A stretch of DNA of 64,000 bases from Methanobrevibacter sp. (lineage in GTDB: Archaea; Methanobacteriota; Methanobacteria; Methanobacteriales; Methanobacteriaceae): NCBI RefSeq assembly GCF_015062935.1, contig NZ_SUTM01000012.1, positions 1-64,000 of the forward strand. Reading direction: 5' to 3'. Position numbers and translations under genes: made by a program. Below the pieces are notes generated by a model. That model saw only the letters and a list, made by a program, of their open reading frames with translations. It was not told the origin of the DNA and made no database searches. Below are positions 56,147-64,000 of the stretch, in pieces (position 1 is the stretch's first letter; each line of letters starts with the position of its first letter).

Positions 56147-58243
56147 TTATAATTTGATTTTAATGTCGAGTGCTGATGAACCTTCTTCGTATACGAAGAT
56201 TGGGTTTATGTCTAACTCGGATATTTCTGGGAAGTCTAAAGTCAATCTAGCTACTCTTTTGATAGCTTCTTTAACTTCTTCAACATCACAAGGAGCTTCT
56301 CCTCTGTATCCTTCAAGCAGTTTGGATACTTTGGTTGAAGCGATTTGTTCATCGATTTCCTGTGAACTCATTCCTTTTGCAAGGTTGAATGAAACATCTT
56401 CAATAAGGTTTACATAGATTCCACCCATGCCGAATGCAATCATAGGACCGAACTGTTTGTCACGGATCATACCTACAATAACTTCTTCACCGGAATCCAT
56501 CATTTTTTGCACTTCTACACCATCAGGTACAATGTCAGGGTGTGCAGCTTTAGCGTTTGCGATAATTTCATCGTATGTTGCTTTTGCTTCTTCAGCACTG
56601 CTGATTCCTACTTTTACACCGCCGATGTCTGATTTGTGTAAAATTTTATCTGATGCAATCTTAAGTACAACTGGGAATTCCATTTCTTCTGCTAAAGCAG
56701 CTGCTTCGTCTGCACTGGTTGATAATTTAATTGGTGCAGCGGAAATTCCATAAGCTTCAGCTACTGCATAAGCTTCACTACCAAGTAATGTGTCTCTGCC
56801 GTCAGCTTTAACTTTGTCGAATATTGCTTTAACTGCATCTTTGTCAACATCATCGATTTTTTCAACGACATCGTCATATTCCCTGTCTTCTAATCTTGCA
56901 TATCTTGTCATTGCTTCAAGTGCAGTTACTGCTGTTTCTGGGAATACATAGGTAGGTACTCCATTTTCTCTTAAAGCATCGTTTGCAGCTTCAAAGGATG
57001 GTCCTCCCATGTTAACAACGATAATTGGTTTGTTGAATTCTTTTCTTTCTTCTAAAATCGCATTTGCAATTCCATCAGGATCTGCGGATGCGGTTGGACA
57101 AACCATAACGATTAAACTGTCAACTTCATCTTGACTTAATACTATTTCTAATGATTCTTTGTATCTGCTTACCGGTGCGTCACCTAATACATCAATTGGG
57201 TTTTTAGCACTACCTTCTTCGGTAACACATTCTTTTAATCTTGCAGTGGTTTCTTCATCGAACTGTACTAATTGCAGTCCTGCTTTTTCCATTGCATCAA
57301 CGGTGAGTACTCCTCCACCACCTGCATTGGTAATAATAGCTACATTATCTCCTTTTGGAAGTGGTGCTTTGGAGAATGCGAGACCTAAATCGAATAGTTC
57401 TGCCATGGTTTCTACACGCATAATTCCTGATTGTCTAAATGCGGTATCAAATGCCAAATCACTTCCTGCAAGAGCTCCTGTGTGTGAGGATGCTGCTGCA
57501 GCTCCAGCTGAACTTGAACCTGATTTAAGTACAATGATAGGTTTTTTGTGTGCGGTTTCTCTCATGGTTCTAACGAAGTCATCATCATCTGAAATAGATT
57601 CTAAGTAACAGATGATTACCTTGGTTTCATCGTCTTCTGCCAGGTATTGTAGAAGTTCGATTTCAGTTACTCCTGCTTTGTTTCCTAAACTGATTACTTT
57701 ACTGAATCCTATTCCAGAAGTTACACTCCAGTCGATGATAGCTACCATCATAGCTCCACTTTGTGAAATGAATGCCATGTTTCCGGTTGGTGGCATCATT
57801 TGTGAAAATGATCCGTTTAATGGGGTGTGTGAGTCAGTAATACCTAAACTGTTTGGTCCAATAATGTTTATACCGTATTCTTCACCAAGTGCTGTTAATT
57901 CTGCTTCTAATTTAGCACCTTCTTCTCCCACTTCTTTAAAACCTGCGGTAATAACTACCATGTTTTCAACACCTGCTTCACCACATTCTTTAACGGTTGG
58001 GTTTACAAATGCAACAGGGATGGTAATTATAGCCAAGTCTACTTTTTCAGGTATATCTTTTATGTTTGCGTATGCTTTTTTACCAAGAATTTCTCCGCCT
58101 TTTGGGTTTACTGGATAGATTGCTCCTTCAAAGCCATCATTGATGAGGTTATCTACAATGATGTATCCAACTTTTCCAGGAGTATTGGAAGCACCAATGA
58201 CTGCCACGGATTCTGGTTTAAACATCTTATTGAGGTCTATCAT
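56147..58243 (-). CDS. Acetate/acyl-CoA ligase (ADP-forming), alpha-beta fusion
   Basis: 698 residues. The alpha part (1-460) opens with KPESVAVIGASNTPGKVGY (CoA-binding Rossmann) and contains SSHTGALAGSD with the His that carries phosphate. The beta part (about 475-698) is an ATP-grasp domain: SEAYAVAEAYGI, FPVVLKIASDKILHKSDIGGV, MIAFGMGGIYVN. It converts acyl-CoA, ADP and phosphate to acid, CoA and ATP, or the reverse, and could serve acetate or aryl acid uptake in a methanogen. The gene stands alone with its own promoter. Confidence 0.93.
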   Translation of the reverse strand: MIDLNKMFKPESVAVIGASNTPGKVGYIIVDNLINDGFEGAIYPVNPKGGEILGKKAYANIKDIPEKVDLAIITIPVAFVNPTVKECGEAGVENMVVITAGFKEVGEEGAKLEAELTALGEEYGINIIGPNSLGITDSHTPLNGSFSQMMPPTGNMAFISQSGAMMVAIIDWSVTSGIGFSKVISLGNKAGVTEIELLQYLAEDDETKVIICYLESISDDDDFVRTMRETAHKKPIIVLKSGSSSAGAAAASSHTGALAGSDLAFDTAFRQSGIMRVETMAELFDLGLAFSKAPLPKGDNVAIITNAGGGGVLTVDAMEKAGLQLVQFDEETTARLKECVTEEGSAKNPIDVLGDAPVSRYKESLEIVLSQDEVDSLIVMVCPTASADPDGIANAILEERKEFNKPIIVVNMGGPSFEAANDALRENGVPTYVFPETAVTALEAMTRYARLEDREYDDVVEKIDDVDKDAVKAIFDKVKADGRDTLLGSEAYAVAEAYGISAAPIKLSTSADEAAALAEEMEFPVVLKIASDKILHKSDIGGVKVGISSAEEAKATYDEIIANAKAAHPDIVPDGVEVQKMMDSGEEVIVGMIRDKQFGPMIAFGMGGIYVNLIEDVSFNLAKGMSSQEIDEQIASTKVSKLLEGYRGEAPCDVEEVKEAIKRVARLTLDFPEISELDINPIFVYEEGSSALDIKIKL

Positions 58244-58575
58244 AAGTTATTCTCCTAAAATTTTTTTTATTTATCATCAACATTTATAATGATAAATAAT
58301 TAAGAATTCTTATAATATAATATAGAGTTATATTCATATTTAAATATATTGAAAATTATAGTGTTAACTTCTTATTATATGATTTTAATCATTATTTATT
58401 CTTTTTTTGATAATTTAGAAAAATGTATTTACTATTTTTTTAAATGTGATTTTTAGAATTAACTTAAAAAGAATTTTTTCGCTTAAACTATTTATTACAT
58501 GATGAATATAAATATATATAAATAATAAATTAGGGATATTTTAAAAAATTTAAAATATCTTATTAAAGGGATATT
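58244..58575. other. AT-rich divergent intergenic region
   Basis: 332 bases holding the minus-strand promoter of the acyl-CoA ligase gene (TATA-rich around 58310-58350) and the plus-strand promoter of the DUF2121 gene (AATATATATAAATAATAA at 58509-58526). One strong palindrome is listed separately; no gene is seen. Confidence 0.6.
58535..58559. repeat. 25-base inverted repeat before the DUF2121 gene
   Basis: GATATTTTAAA (58535-58545) and TTTAAAATATC (58549-58559) are perfect complements around AAA. It falls at the expected transcription start or in the 5' leader, 17 bases before the ATG. Confidence 0.65.
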
Positions 58576-59496
58576 ATGAGCTTAATTATTGCATACATTG
58601 GAAAAAAAGGATGTGTGATGACTGGAGATAAAAGAAAAATAGGATATTTCGGTGATAAAGCAAGATTAGATGAATTAGAAAAAGATTTATATTCAGGTAA
58701 TATTAAAGGTGATGAAGAGTTTCAAAAACGTGCAAGCGAGTTAGGCATTTCCATTAAGATTACTGATGATGCAAACAAGTTAAAGATAGTCGGTAATTGT
58801 GTTAGGGGAGAAGTAAGTACAAAAGGCACCTTCGAGACAAAACGCAGAAGGATTTATGGAACTACAAACGGTTATCAGATTGTTGAGTTGTTAGGCTCTG
58901 AGACACAATCACGTAATGCCGGTGAAAATGGAATAATTATTTTCGGAAATAATTATGCAAAACAAATGGCTCAAAATCTTATTCAAAAGAGATGGAAGGC
59001 TTCTCAAAGTTTAAAATACATGGGAGAAGTATTTGAAGATATTTTAAGAGAAGTTTCTTCCAATACACCAACTGTAGGTTCTCATTTTGATACTTTAATT
59101 CAGCAACCTAAATTCAATGCTTCAGAAGCTCAAAAACATCTTAATATAACAATTGACCATGATATCAAAGTGTTAATTAAATTTAGACAAGATTTGACTG
59201 AACAATTAGTCCAACAAAGTATTGCTATTGACATGGCAAATAAGATAATTAATGAAGGTGAAGTCGGTAAAGTTGTTTCCATTGATGGAAATATGTTATA
59301 TGTTCAATTGAACAAAAATACTCAGGCCATGGATGGGAATTGGAAACAATTAGCAGGACCTGGCCAGAATGTTTTAATGTTTACTGAAAGCAGCAATGTC
59401 AAAATAGGAGATAAAGTCATAATTGAAAATGAAAATTTATGCCTTAAAAAAGATAAATCATCTCTTAAATGCGATATAATTCTTTGTTCTTTGTGA
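58576..59496 (+). CDS. DUF2121 family protein with Ntn-hydrolase-like N-terminus
   Basis: 306 residues. Methanogen-specific family of unknown function. After Met removal the protein would begin SLIIAYIGKKGCVMTGDKR: Ser at position 1, Asp at 17 and the G-x-V-x-x-G-D-x-R pattern copy the start of proteasome beta subunits, whose nucleophile is Thr1 and whose D17 is catalytic. The C-terminal 80 residues (GEVGKVVSIDGNMLYVQLN to SSNVKIGDKVIIENENL) form a small beta-barrel. AAAGGG precedes the ATG. Followed 11 bases later by the metallo-beta-lactamase-fold gene. Confidence 0.82.
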   Translation: MSLIIAYIGKKGCVMTGDKRKIGYFGDKARLDELEKDLYSGNIKGDEEFQKRASELGISIKITDDANKLKIVGNCVRGEVSTKGTFETKRRRIYGTTNGYQIVELLGSETQSRNAGENGIIIFGNNYAKQMAQNLIQKRWKASQSLKYMGEVFEDILREVSSNTPTVGSHFDTLIQQPKFNASEAQKHLNITIDHDIKVLIKFRQDLTEQLVQQSIAIDMANKIINEGEVGKVVSIDGNMLYVQLNKNTQAMDGNWKQLAGPGQNVLMFTESSNVKIGDKVIIENENLCLKKDKSSLKCDIILCSL

Positions 59497-59507
59497 TGGG
59501 GATTTAA

Positions 59508-60431
59508 ATGAAAATAACATTTTTTGGTAGTGGTGGTGGAAGGTTTTCCGCCATTTCCCAGCGAAGAATGACCGGAGGATTCAGGATTGATAATCTGGGC
59601 GGAAAGAATTATCATGTTGACCCTGGCCCAGGTGCGCTTGTAAGAACTTATCAATTCGGATTTGATCCTCGTAATTTAAGTGGTGTTTTTGTATCTCATG
59701 CACATACTGACCATTATAACGATGCGGAGATTCTCATTGAAGCCATGACAAAAGGCATGACCCGACGATTTGGTACAGTCTTTGGTAGCGACAGTGTTTT
59801 GAATGGTTATGATAAATGGGGTCCTTGCATTTCCAAGTATCACCAATCCCAATCAGACAAGGTTGTTCTGGAGCCGGACAAATTCAAGCCTGTTGATAAT
59901 ATTACCGTAAAGGGTACCAGAACAAAGCATGGTGATCCTACAGGTTCAGGTTTTCAGATTGACTATAAGGGATTTAAGATTTCATATACTTCTGATACCG
60001 GTTATTTTGACGGGCTGGCAAAGGAGCACGAAGGTGCGGATATACTGATAGCCAGTGTGCTGCGTCCTGGAAACAGAACAATCAACGGACACATGTGTAC
60101 TCGCAATTTCATTGATTTGATAAATGAAGTTGAACCAAAAGTTGCTGTCATGACTCATTTGGGTTTAAAAATGATATCCAGCAATCCTGTTACTGAAGCT
60201 AAAAAGGTTTCCAAACAAACCGGAGTAAAAACTGTAGCGGCATATGACGGATTATCATTTAATGTGAATTATAATAATCCTAAAAGATTCAGATTGATAT
60301 CACTTAAGGATGTAGAATCATCAAACCACAGTACTTCCCACACTTTATTCAACAACGAAAGAAAAAATTCATATCAGTTGGCTTTTAAGCACAATGAGTT
60401 TGATGAAGTTTCATTCATGAAAAAAGATTAG
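59508..60431 (+). CDS. Metallo-beta-lactamase-fold hydrolase
   Basis: 307 residues. The metal motif [16 protein letters not shown] (H-x-H-x-DH), [11 protein letters not shown] and MTHLG are the five-motif layout of the family; [22 protein letters not shown] at the start and [10 protein letters not shown] are typical of the RNase Z/PhnP-like branch. Substrate unknown. It is co-transcribed with the DUF2121 gene and overlaps the convergent aroC by four bases. Confidence 0.87.
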   Translation: MKITFFGSGGGRFSAISQRRMTGGFRIDNLGGKNYHVDPGPGALVRTYQFGFDPRNLSGVFVSHAHTDHYNDAEILIEAMTKGMTRRFGTVFGSDSVLNGYDKWGPCISKYHQSQSDKVVLEPDKFKPVDNITVKGTRTKHGDPTGSGFQIDYKGFKISYTSDTGYFDGLAKEHEGADILIASVLRPGNRTINGHMCTRNFIDLINEVEPKVAVMTHLGLKMISSNPVTEAKKVSKQTGVKTVAAYDGLSFNVNYNNPKRFRLISLKDVESSNHSTSHTLFNNERKNSYQLAFKHNEFDEVSFMKKD

Positions 60432-61528
60432 ATTTGTTTTTTCAAATTAGTAGGATGAATGAATCCTGAGCGAATCATATGGTCTGCAAGAACAATTGCG
60501 GTGCTTGATTCAGCTACCACTGTCACTCTAGGACAGATGCAGGGATCATGGCGTCCTTTAATTTCTATTTTTTCATTTTCCTGTTTTTCTAAATTAACGG
60601 AATCCTGACATTTTGAAATTGACGGTGTTGGTTTTATTGCTATTTTAGAAACAATTGGCATTCCATTGCTCATTCCACCAATAATTCCTCCGGAGTTGTT
60701 TGTTTTTGTAGTAATTTCATTGTCTCTAATCTGGTATTCATCATTGATTTCAGAGCCGGTGTGGTTTGCAACATCAAATCCGAGTCCGATTTCAACTCCT
60801 TTTACTGCACCGATGTTCATTAATATTCTGGCTAAATCTCCGTCAAGCCTGGAAAAAACAGGTTCTCCGATACCTGCCGGAACATTAACTGCAATGGTTT
60901 CAACAATTCCTCCAACGGAATCTCCTTCATGTTTTTTAGCCAATATTAGCTCTTCCATTTTTTCAGCCGCATCCAAATCTGCACAGCGCACAGGAGTTTT
61001 CTCAATGTTTTGCTTAATGGTTTTGAAGTCTTGAGGCTCTGCTTTAACGTCACCAATTTGGACAACATGGGAAATGATTTCGATATTTTGTGTCATTAGA
61101 AGTTTTTTAGCTATTGCTCCACCGATTACGTGGCCGATGGTTACTCGTCCGCTTCCTCTGCCCCCTCCGTTATAGTCATAGTTGCCGTATCTCATCATCC
61201 AGCCATAGTCTCCATGTGAAGGGCGTGGTGTGTTTTTAAACATGGAATAATCTTTGGAGTGCTGATTTTTGTTGAAAATAACTCCGGTAATTGGAGTTCC
61301 GTCAGTTTTACCTTCAAATATTCCGGACAAAATCTGCACTTCATCAGCTTCTTTTCTGGGTGTGGTTACACTGCTTGTTCCAGGTTTTCTTTTATCCAGT
61401 TCCTTTTGAATATCTTCAGCGGTTAATTCCAGGTTTGCAGGACATCCATCAACGATGGCTCCAACAGCAACTCCGTGGCTTGCTCCAAAACTTGTTATTT
61501 TAAATTTTTCTCCAATTGAATTTGACAT
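60428..61528 (-). CDS. aroC: Chorismate synthase
   Basis: 366 residues. Converts EPSP to chorismate with reduced FMN, the last shikimate step. Signatures: [52 protein letters not shown] and [16 protein letters not shown] (given in parts). Length is normal. No other aro gene is in the window. Confidence 0.97.
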   Translation of the reverse strand: MSNSIGEKFKITSFGASHGVAVGAIVDGCPANLELTAEDIQKELDKRKPGTSSVTTPRKEADEVQILSGIFEGKTDGTPITGVIFNKNQHSKDYSMFKNTPRPSHGDYGWMMRYGNYDYNGGGRGSGRVTIGHVIGGAIAKKLLMTQNIEIISHVVQIGDVKAEPQDFKTIKQNIEKTPVRCADLDAAEKMEELILAKKHEGDSVGGIVETIAVNVPAGIGEPVFSRLDGDLARILMNIGAVKGVEIGLGFDVANHTGSEINDEYQIRDNEITTKTNNSGGIIGGMSNGMPIVSKIAIKPTPSISKCQDSVNLEKQENEKIEIKGRHDPCICPRVTVVAESSTAIVLADHMIRSGFIHPTNLKKQI

Positions 61529-61709
61529 ATTGAGCCTCTTTTTAGCAATTAGTGTAGTATTTGTTTTTTAATGTTTTTAAATGTTTAAATTTTGACAAAT
61601 ATTTTTGCATTTTTGGTGGTCAATTCCTCTTTCAATGTGATTTGTATCTTGAAATCCATACTGTCAATTTTAAATATTTTCAAAATAAACTATTAACTAA
61701 GTGATAAAA

Positions 61710-62714
61710 ATGCAATTTCCAACTACAAGAATGAGAAGATTAAGAAAAAATGCTAAAATAAGAAATATAGTTCGTGAAACCAAGTTAGAAAAAGACGATT
61801 TAATTTATCCTATTTACTTTAAAGAAGAGCTTCAGGGAAATGAAAAAGAGGAAATTTCATCACTTCCTGGGGAATTTAGATACTCACTGGATGCAGGTGT
61901 TGAGTTTGCAAAGAAACTTGAACAGAAAGGATTGAAATCAATTATTGTATTCGGAATTCCTAAAGAGGATACAAAAGATGAAATAGCTACTCCTGATTAT
62001 TCAGCTACAGGCATTGTTCAAAAAGCAGTCAGAAGGCTTAAAAAAGAGACTAATCTTGTTGTAATCACTGATGTATGTTTGTGCCAATACACTTCTCATG
62101 GTCATTGCGGAATGATAGTGGAAAATGATGATACTGATGATGGAATTGAAATATTGAACGATGAAAGCCTGCCTTACATTGCTAAAGTTGCTTTATCCCA
62201 TGCAGAAGCAGGTGCTGATATTGTTGCACCTTCTGACATGATGGATGGTAGAGTTGGTGCAATCCGTCAATGTCTTGATGAAAACGGCTACACTAATGTG
62301 ATGATAATGTCTTATTCTGCAAAATATGCATCTGCATTTTATGAACCTTTCAGGGTAGCTGCATGTTCTTCACCTCATGCCGGTGACAGGAAATCCTATC
62401 AGATGGATCCGGCAAATGCCGTTGAGGCAATCCGTGAATGTGAGCTTGATGTAATTGAAGGATGTGACTTTTTAATGGTAAAACCGGCACTTCCATATTT
62501 GGATGTTGTTCGAATGGTTCGTGATGAGTTCATGCTGCCTTTGGTTGCATATAACGTAAGCGGTGAATACGCTATGCTTATGGCTGCCATTGAAAAGGGA
62601 TTTTTAACAGAACGCGCAATTTTAGAATCACTCCTTTCCATAAAAAGGGCAGGAGCAGATTTAATTATTACTAATTTCGCACCGTACTTACTTTTGAATG
62701 AGTTGATAGAATGA
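61710..62714 (+). CDS. hemB: Delta-aminolevulinic acid dehydratase (porphobilinogen synthase)
   Basis: 334 residues from ATG 61710 with GTGAT just upstream; the in-frame GTG at 61701 is part of that site. Condenses two 5-aminolevulinates to porphobilinogen for cobamide and F430 synthesis. Zinc ligands C123, C125 and C133 ([12 protein letters not shown]) mark the zinc-dependent type; Schiff-base lysines are K206 (MSYSAKYAS) and K259 ([10 protein letters not shown]). Overlaps the next gene by ATGA. Confidence 0.96.
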   Translation: MQFPTTRMRRLRKNAKIRNIVRETKLEKDDLIYPIYFKEELQGNEKEEISSLPGEFRYSLDAGVEFAKKLEQKGLKSIIVFGIPKEDTKDEIATPDYSATGIVQKAVRRLKKETNLVVITDVCLCQYTSHGHCGMIVENDDTDDGIEILNDESLPYIAKVALSHAEAGADIVAPSDMMDGRVGAIRQCLDENGYTNVMIMSYSAKYASAFYEPFRVAACSSPHAGDRKSYQMDPANAVEAIRECELDVIEGCDFLMVKPALPYLDVVRMVRDEFMLPLVAYNVSGEYAMLMAAIEKGFLTERAILESLLSIKRAGADLIITNFAPYLLLNELIE

Positions 62715-63589
62715 ACGCTTCAGAAATAGCAAAAATAGCACAAATTGCATCTGCACTTGAAGTTAGCGGATATCCAAAACCGGGAAACGTTCACAGGACC
62801 CGTGATTATGATGATATGGAATTTGAAGATTTTATCATAAGTGGAATCGTAATAGGGGATACAATCCGTGAAGCCTGCACTGACGTTGATGTGGAAAATC
62901 CAGAACTTGGAAAATACATTCTGCAGGCAGTGGCTGAAACCGACAGATGGATTAAGAACAATACAAATCTTGGAATTGTAATGATGACCACTCCTATTGC
63001 AGTAGCAGCTTCCATTAGTGATTCCTTTGATGATATTCGAGGAAACATTAAACTTTTGATGGGAAACACTTCTGTTGACGATGCGTGTGATTTGTATGAT
63101 GCAATCAACATTGCTGATGCCGGAGGAATGGGCGATCAGGATGAATATGATGTTGCAAGCGATAATGCAAAACAGGAGCTCAGGGACAATAACCAGACCA
63201 TGTATGATGTTTTGAAAATTTCTGCTCCTTGGGATATGCTTGCACGTGAAATGACTTCTGACATGCCTGCCGTTTTTGAAATAGGTTATCCTACATATCA
63301 TGAGTTAAGAGCTGAAAAAACTAAAAACGAGGCTTGTCTTTTAACATTTTTAACAATACTTTCTCATGTTCCTGATACTTTAATTTCAAGAAAATACGGT
63401 GATGAGGAAGCGCTAAAAATATCCTTGATGACTGGGGATTTGCTTAAAATGAAAGATTCATCAGACTTTATGGACAGAGTGAGTGAATTCGATGATTATT
63501 TATTTAAAAACAAGTATAATCCTGGAACCACAGCTGATTTAACAGCAGCATCAATTTTTGTAAGTTATTTGAAATCCAATTTTGAATAA
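62711..63589 (+). CDS. CitG-like triphosphoribosyl-dephospho-CoA synthase family protein
   Basis: 292 residues. Family motifs: [45 protein letters not shown] and [22 protein letters not shown]. In bacteria CitG/MdcB make the prosthetic group of citrate or malonate lyase; methanogens have no such lyase, and related genes occur with methanopterin or methanofuran genes, so the true substrate is probably a different phosphoribosyl cofactor precursor (inference). Start codon overlaps the hemB stop. Confidence 0.87.
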   Translation: MNASEIAKIAQIASALEVSGYPKPGNVHRTRDYDDMEFEDFIISGIVIGDTIREACTDVDVENPELGKYILQAVAETDRWIKNNTNLGIVMMTTPIAVAASISDSFDDIRGNIKLLMGNTSVDDACDLYDAINIADAGGMGDQDEYDVASDNAKQELRDNNQTMYDVLKISAPWDMLAREMTSDMPAVFEIGYPTYHELRAEKTKNEACLLTFLTILSHVPDTLISRKYGDEEALKISLMTGDLLKMKDSSDFMDRVSEFDDYLFKNKYNPGTTADLTAASIFVSYLKSNFE

Positions 63590-63616
63590 CTTCATATATT
63601 TTTTTAACTTTTAAAC

Positions 63617-63628
63617 TAACAGTCGTTA
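63617..63628. promoter_or_regulatory. TetR operator, upstream site
   Basis: TAACAGTCGTTA within arms AAACTAAC (63613-63620) and GTTAGTTT (63625-63632). It lies just before the TATA box TTTTATATA (63630-63638). Confidence 0.75.
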
Positions 63629-63660
63629 GTTTTATATATCTTTTTTTAAATAACATTAAC

Positions 63661-63672
63661 TAACAACTGTTA
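63661..63672. promoter_or_regulatory. TetR operator, downstream site
   Basis: TAACAACTGTTA within arms AACTAAC and GTTAGTT (63658-63675). It covers the expected transcription start, 44 bases after the first site and 11 bases before the ATG. Confidence 0.75.
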
Positions 63673-63683
63673 GTTTTGATATC

Positions 63684-64000
63684 ATGAATAATAAAGAAAA
63701 AATTTTCAATGTTTCAATTGATTTGTTTTCACAATATGGTTATGATGGAGTTTCCATTCGCCAGATTGCTCGTGAAGTTGGAATAAAGGAAAGTTCAATC
63801 TATAATCATTACAAAAGCAAGGAATCAATCATGGATTCAATTTTAAAGTATTATATCGAACAGATGATTTCCGAAGATATTCCAATTGACCAGGCTAGTG
63901 AGAATCTTGATATAAGCTTTGATTATTTCTACCGTGCCGGACTGGAAGCATTTTCCTCACAGCTGCGTGATGAAAAAATGTCCAAAATCACTAGAATAAT
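63684..64000 (+). CDS. TetR family transcriptional regulator (partial, runs off the window)
   Basis: 105 complete codons are visible, reading MNNKEKIFNVSIDLFSQYGY, then the helix-turn-helix VSIRQIAREVGIKESSIYNH and YKSKESIMDSIL, the TetR N-terminal domain. The C-terminal ligand domain continues beyond the window. Two palindromes flank its TATA box, so it most likely represses itself. The frame is open to the end with no stop. Confidence 0.9.
   Translation, partial: MNNKEKIFNVSIDLFSQYGYDGVSIRQIAREVGIKESSIYNHYKSKESIMDSILKYYIEQMISEDIPIDQASENLDISFDYFYRAGLEAFSSQLRDEKMSKITRI

Noticed and set aside
56154-58118. Long open frames on the plus strand opposite the acyl-CoA ligase gene
   Set aside because: They are low-complexity Ser/Ile-rich shadows of a clear 698-residue enzyme in the other strand, without ribosome binding sites.
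59146-59157. TAACAATTGACC, partial match to the operator
   Set aside because: Only the left half fits and it lies inside the DUF2121 coding sequence (codons for Ile-Thr-Ile-Asp), so chance is the simpler explanation.
62720-63301. 193-residue minus-strand frame opposite the CitG-like gene
   Set aside because: Its composition (Ile, His, Cys-rich) is that of an antisense shadow and the plus-strand frame has full family motifs.

Overview
The window is AT-rich archaeal DNA, most likely from a methanogen of the Methanobacteriales, probably Methanobrevibacter. The grounds are archaeal ribosomal protein and RNA polymerase subunit genes (S13, S4, S11, RpoD, L18e, L13, S9, RpoN, RpoK, S2), a mevalonate/isopentenyl-phosphate-kinase lipid pathway, DapL, methanogen-type families (DUF447, DUF2121), a Chlamydia_PMP-type adhesin-like protein, and GGTGAT-like ribosome binding sites. 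There are no rRNA genes, insertion sequences, prophage genes or CRISPR arrays. Genus-level naming is inference.

Layout. 1-5.1 kb: tail of a gene, a secreted adhesin-like protein, and a convergent lemA-DUF2207 membrane operon. 5.3-18 kb: tRNA-Ser(GGA), then one long collinear housekeeping cluster running through ribosomal proteins and RNA polymerase subunits, enolase, ferredoxin, S2, a MEMO1-family protein, mevalonate kinase, isopentenyl phosphate kinase, type 2 IPP isomerase, RNase J and a short-chain isoprenyl diphosphate synthase, closed by a stem-loop terminator. 18-31.5 kb: a structured intergenic region, an ADP-ribosylglycohydrolase, a TrmB regulator divergent from hcp-cupin, small enzymes, GluRS, a membrane-anchored acidic protein, DapL and three hypothetical genes. 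31.5-38.2 kb, minus strand: a signalling operon of two paralogous cytosolic PAS histidine kinases, a stand-alone receiver protein, a receiver-glycosyltransferase fusion and a membrane-anchored protein. 38.4-43.9 kb: PurA, a secreted cyclophilin-like protein, a UvrA-like ATPase and an aldo/keto reductase-ferredoxin.

44-54 kb is the most unusual part: an ATP-grasp-like protein, FdhD, a ThiF/MoeB-type E1 enzyme, a LarE-type sulfur transferase, an FAD/Fe-S GMC-type oxidoreductase with a ThiS-like sulfur carrier, a methyltransferase, two near-identical-family solute-binding proteins, a class II glutamine amidotransferase and a GCS2 (glutamate-cysteine ligase family) protein. Four transcription units here carry the palindrome TAACAATTGTTA or close variants at the promoter, so they look like one regulon built around sulfur handling. 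No such pathway is known to me.

55-64 kb: DUF447 protein, ADP-forming acyl-CoA synthetase, DUF2121 protein with Ntn-hydrolase-like N-terminus, a metallo-beta-lactamase-fold protein, AroC, HemB, a CitG-like protein, and the start of a TetR regulator whose promoter is bracketed by two palindromes of the same TAAC-N4-GTTA form.
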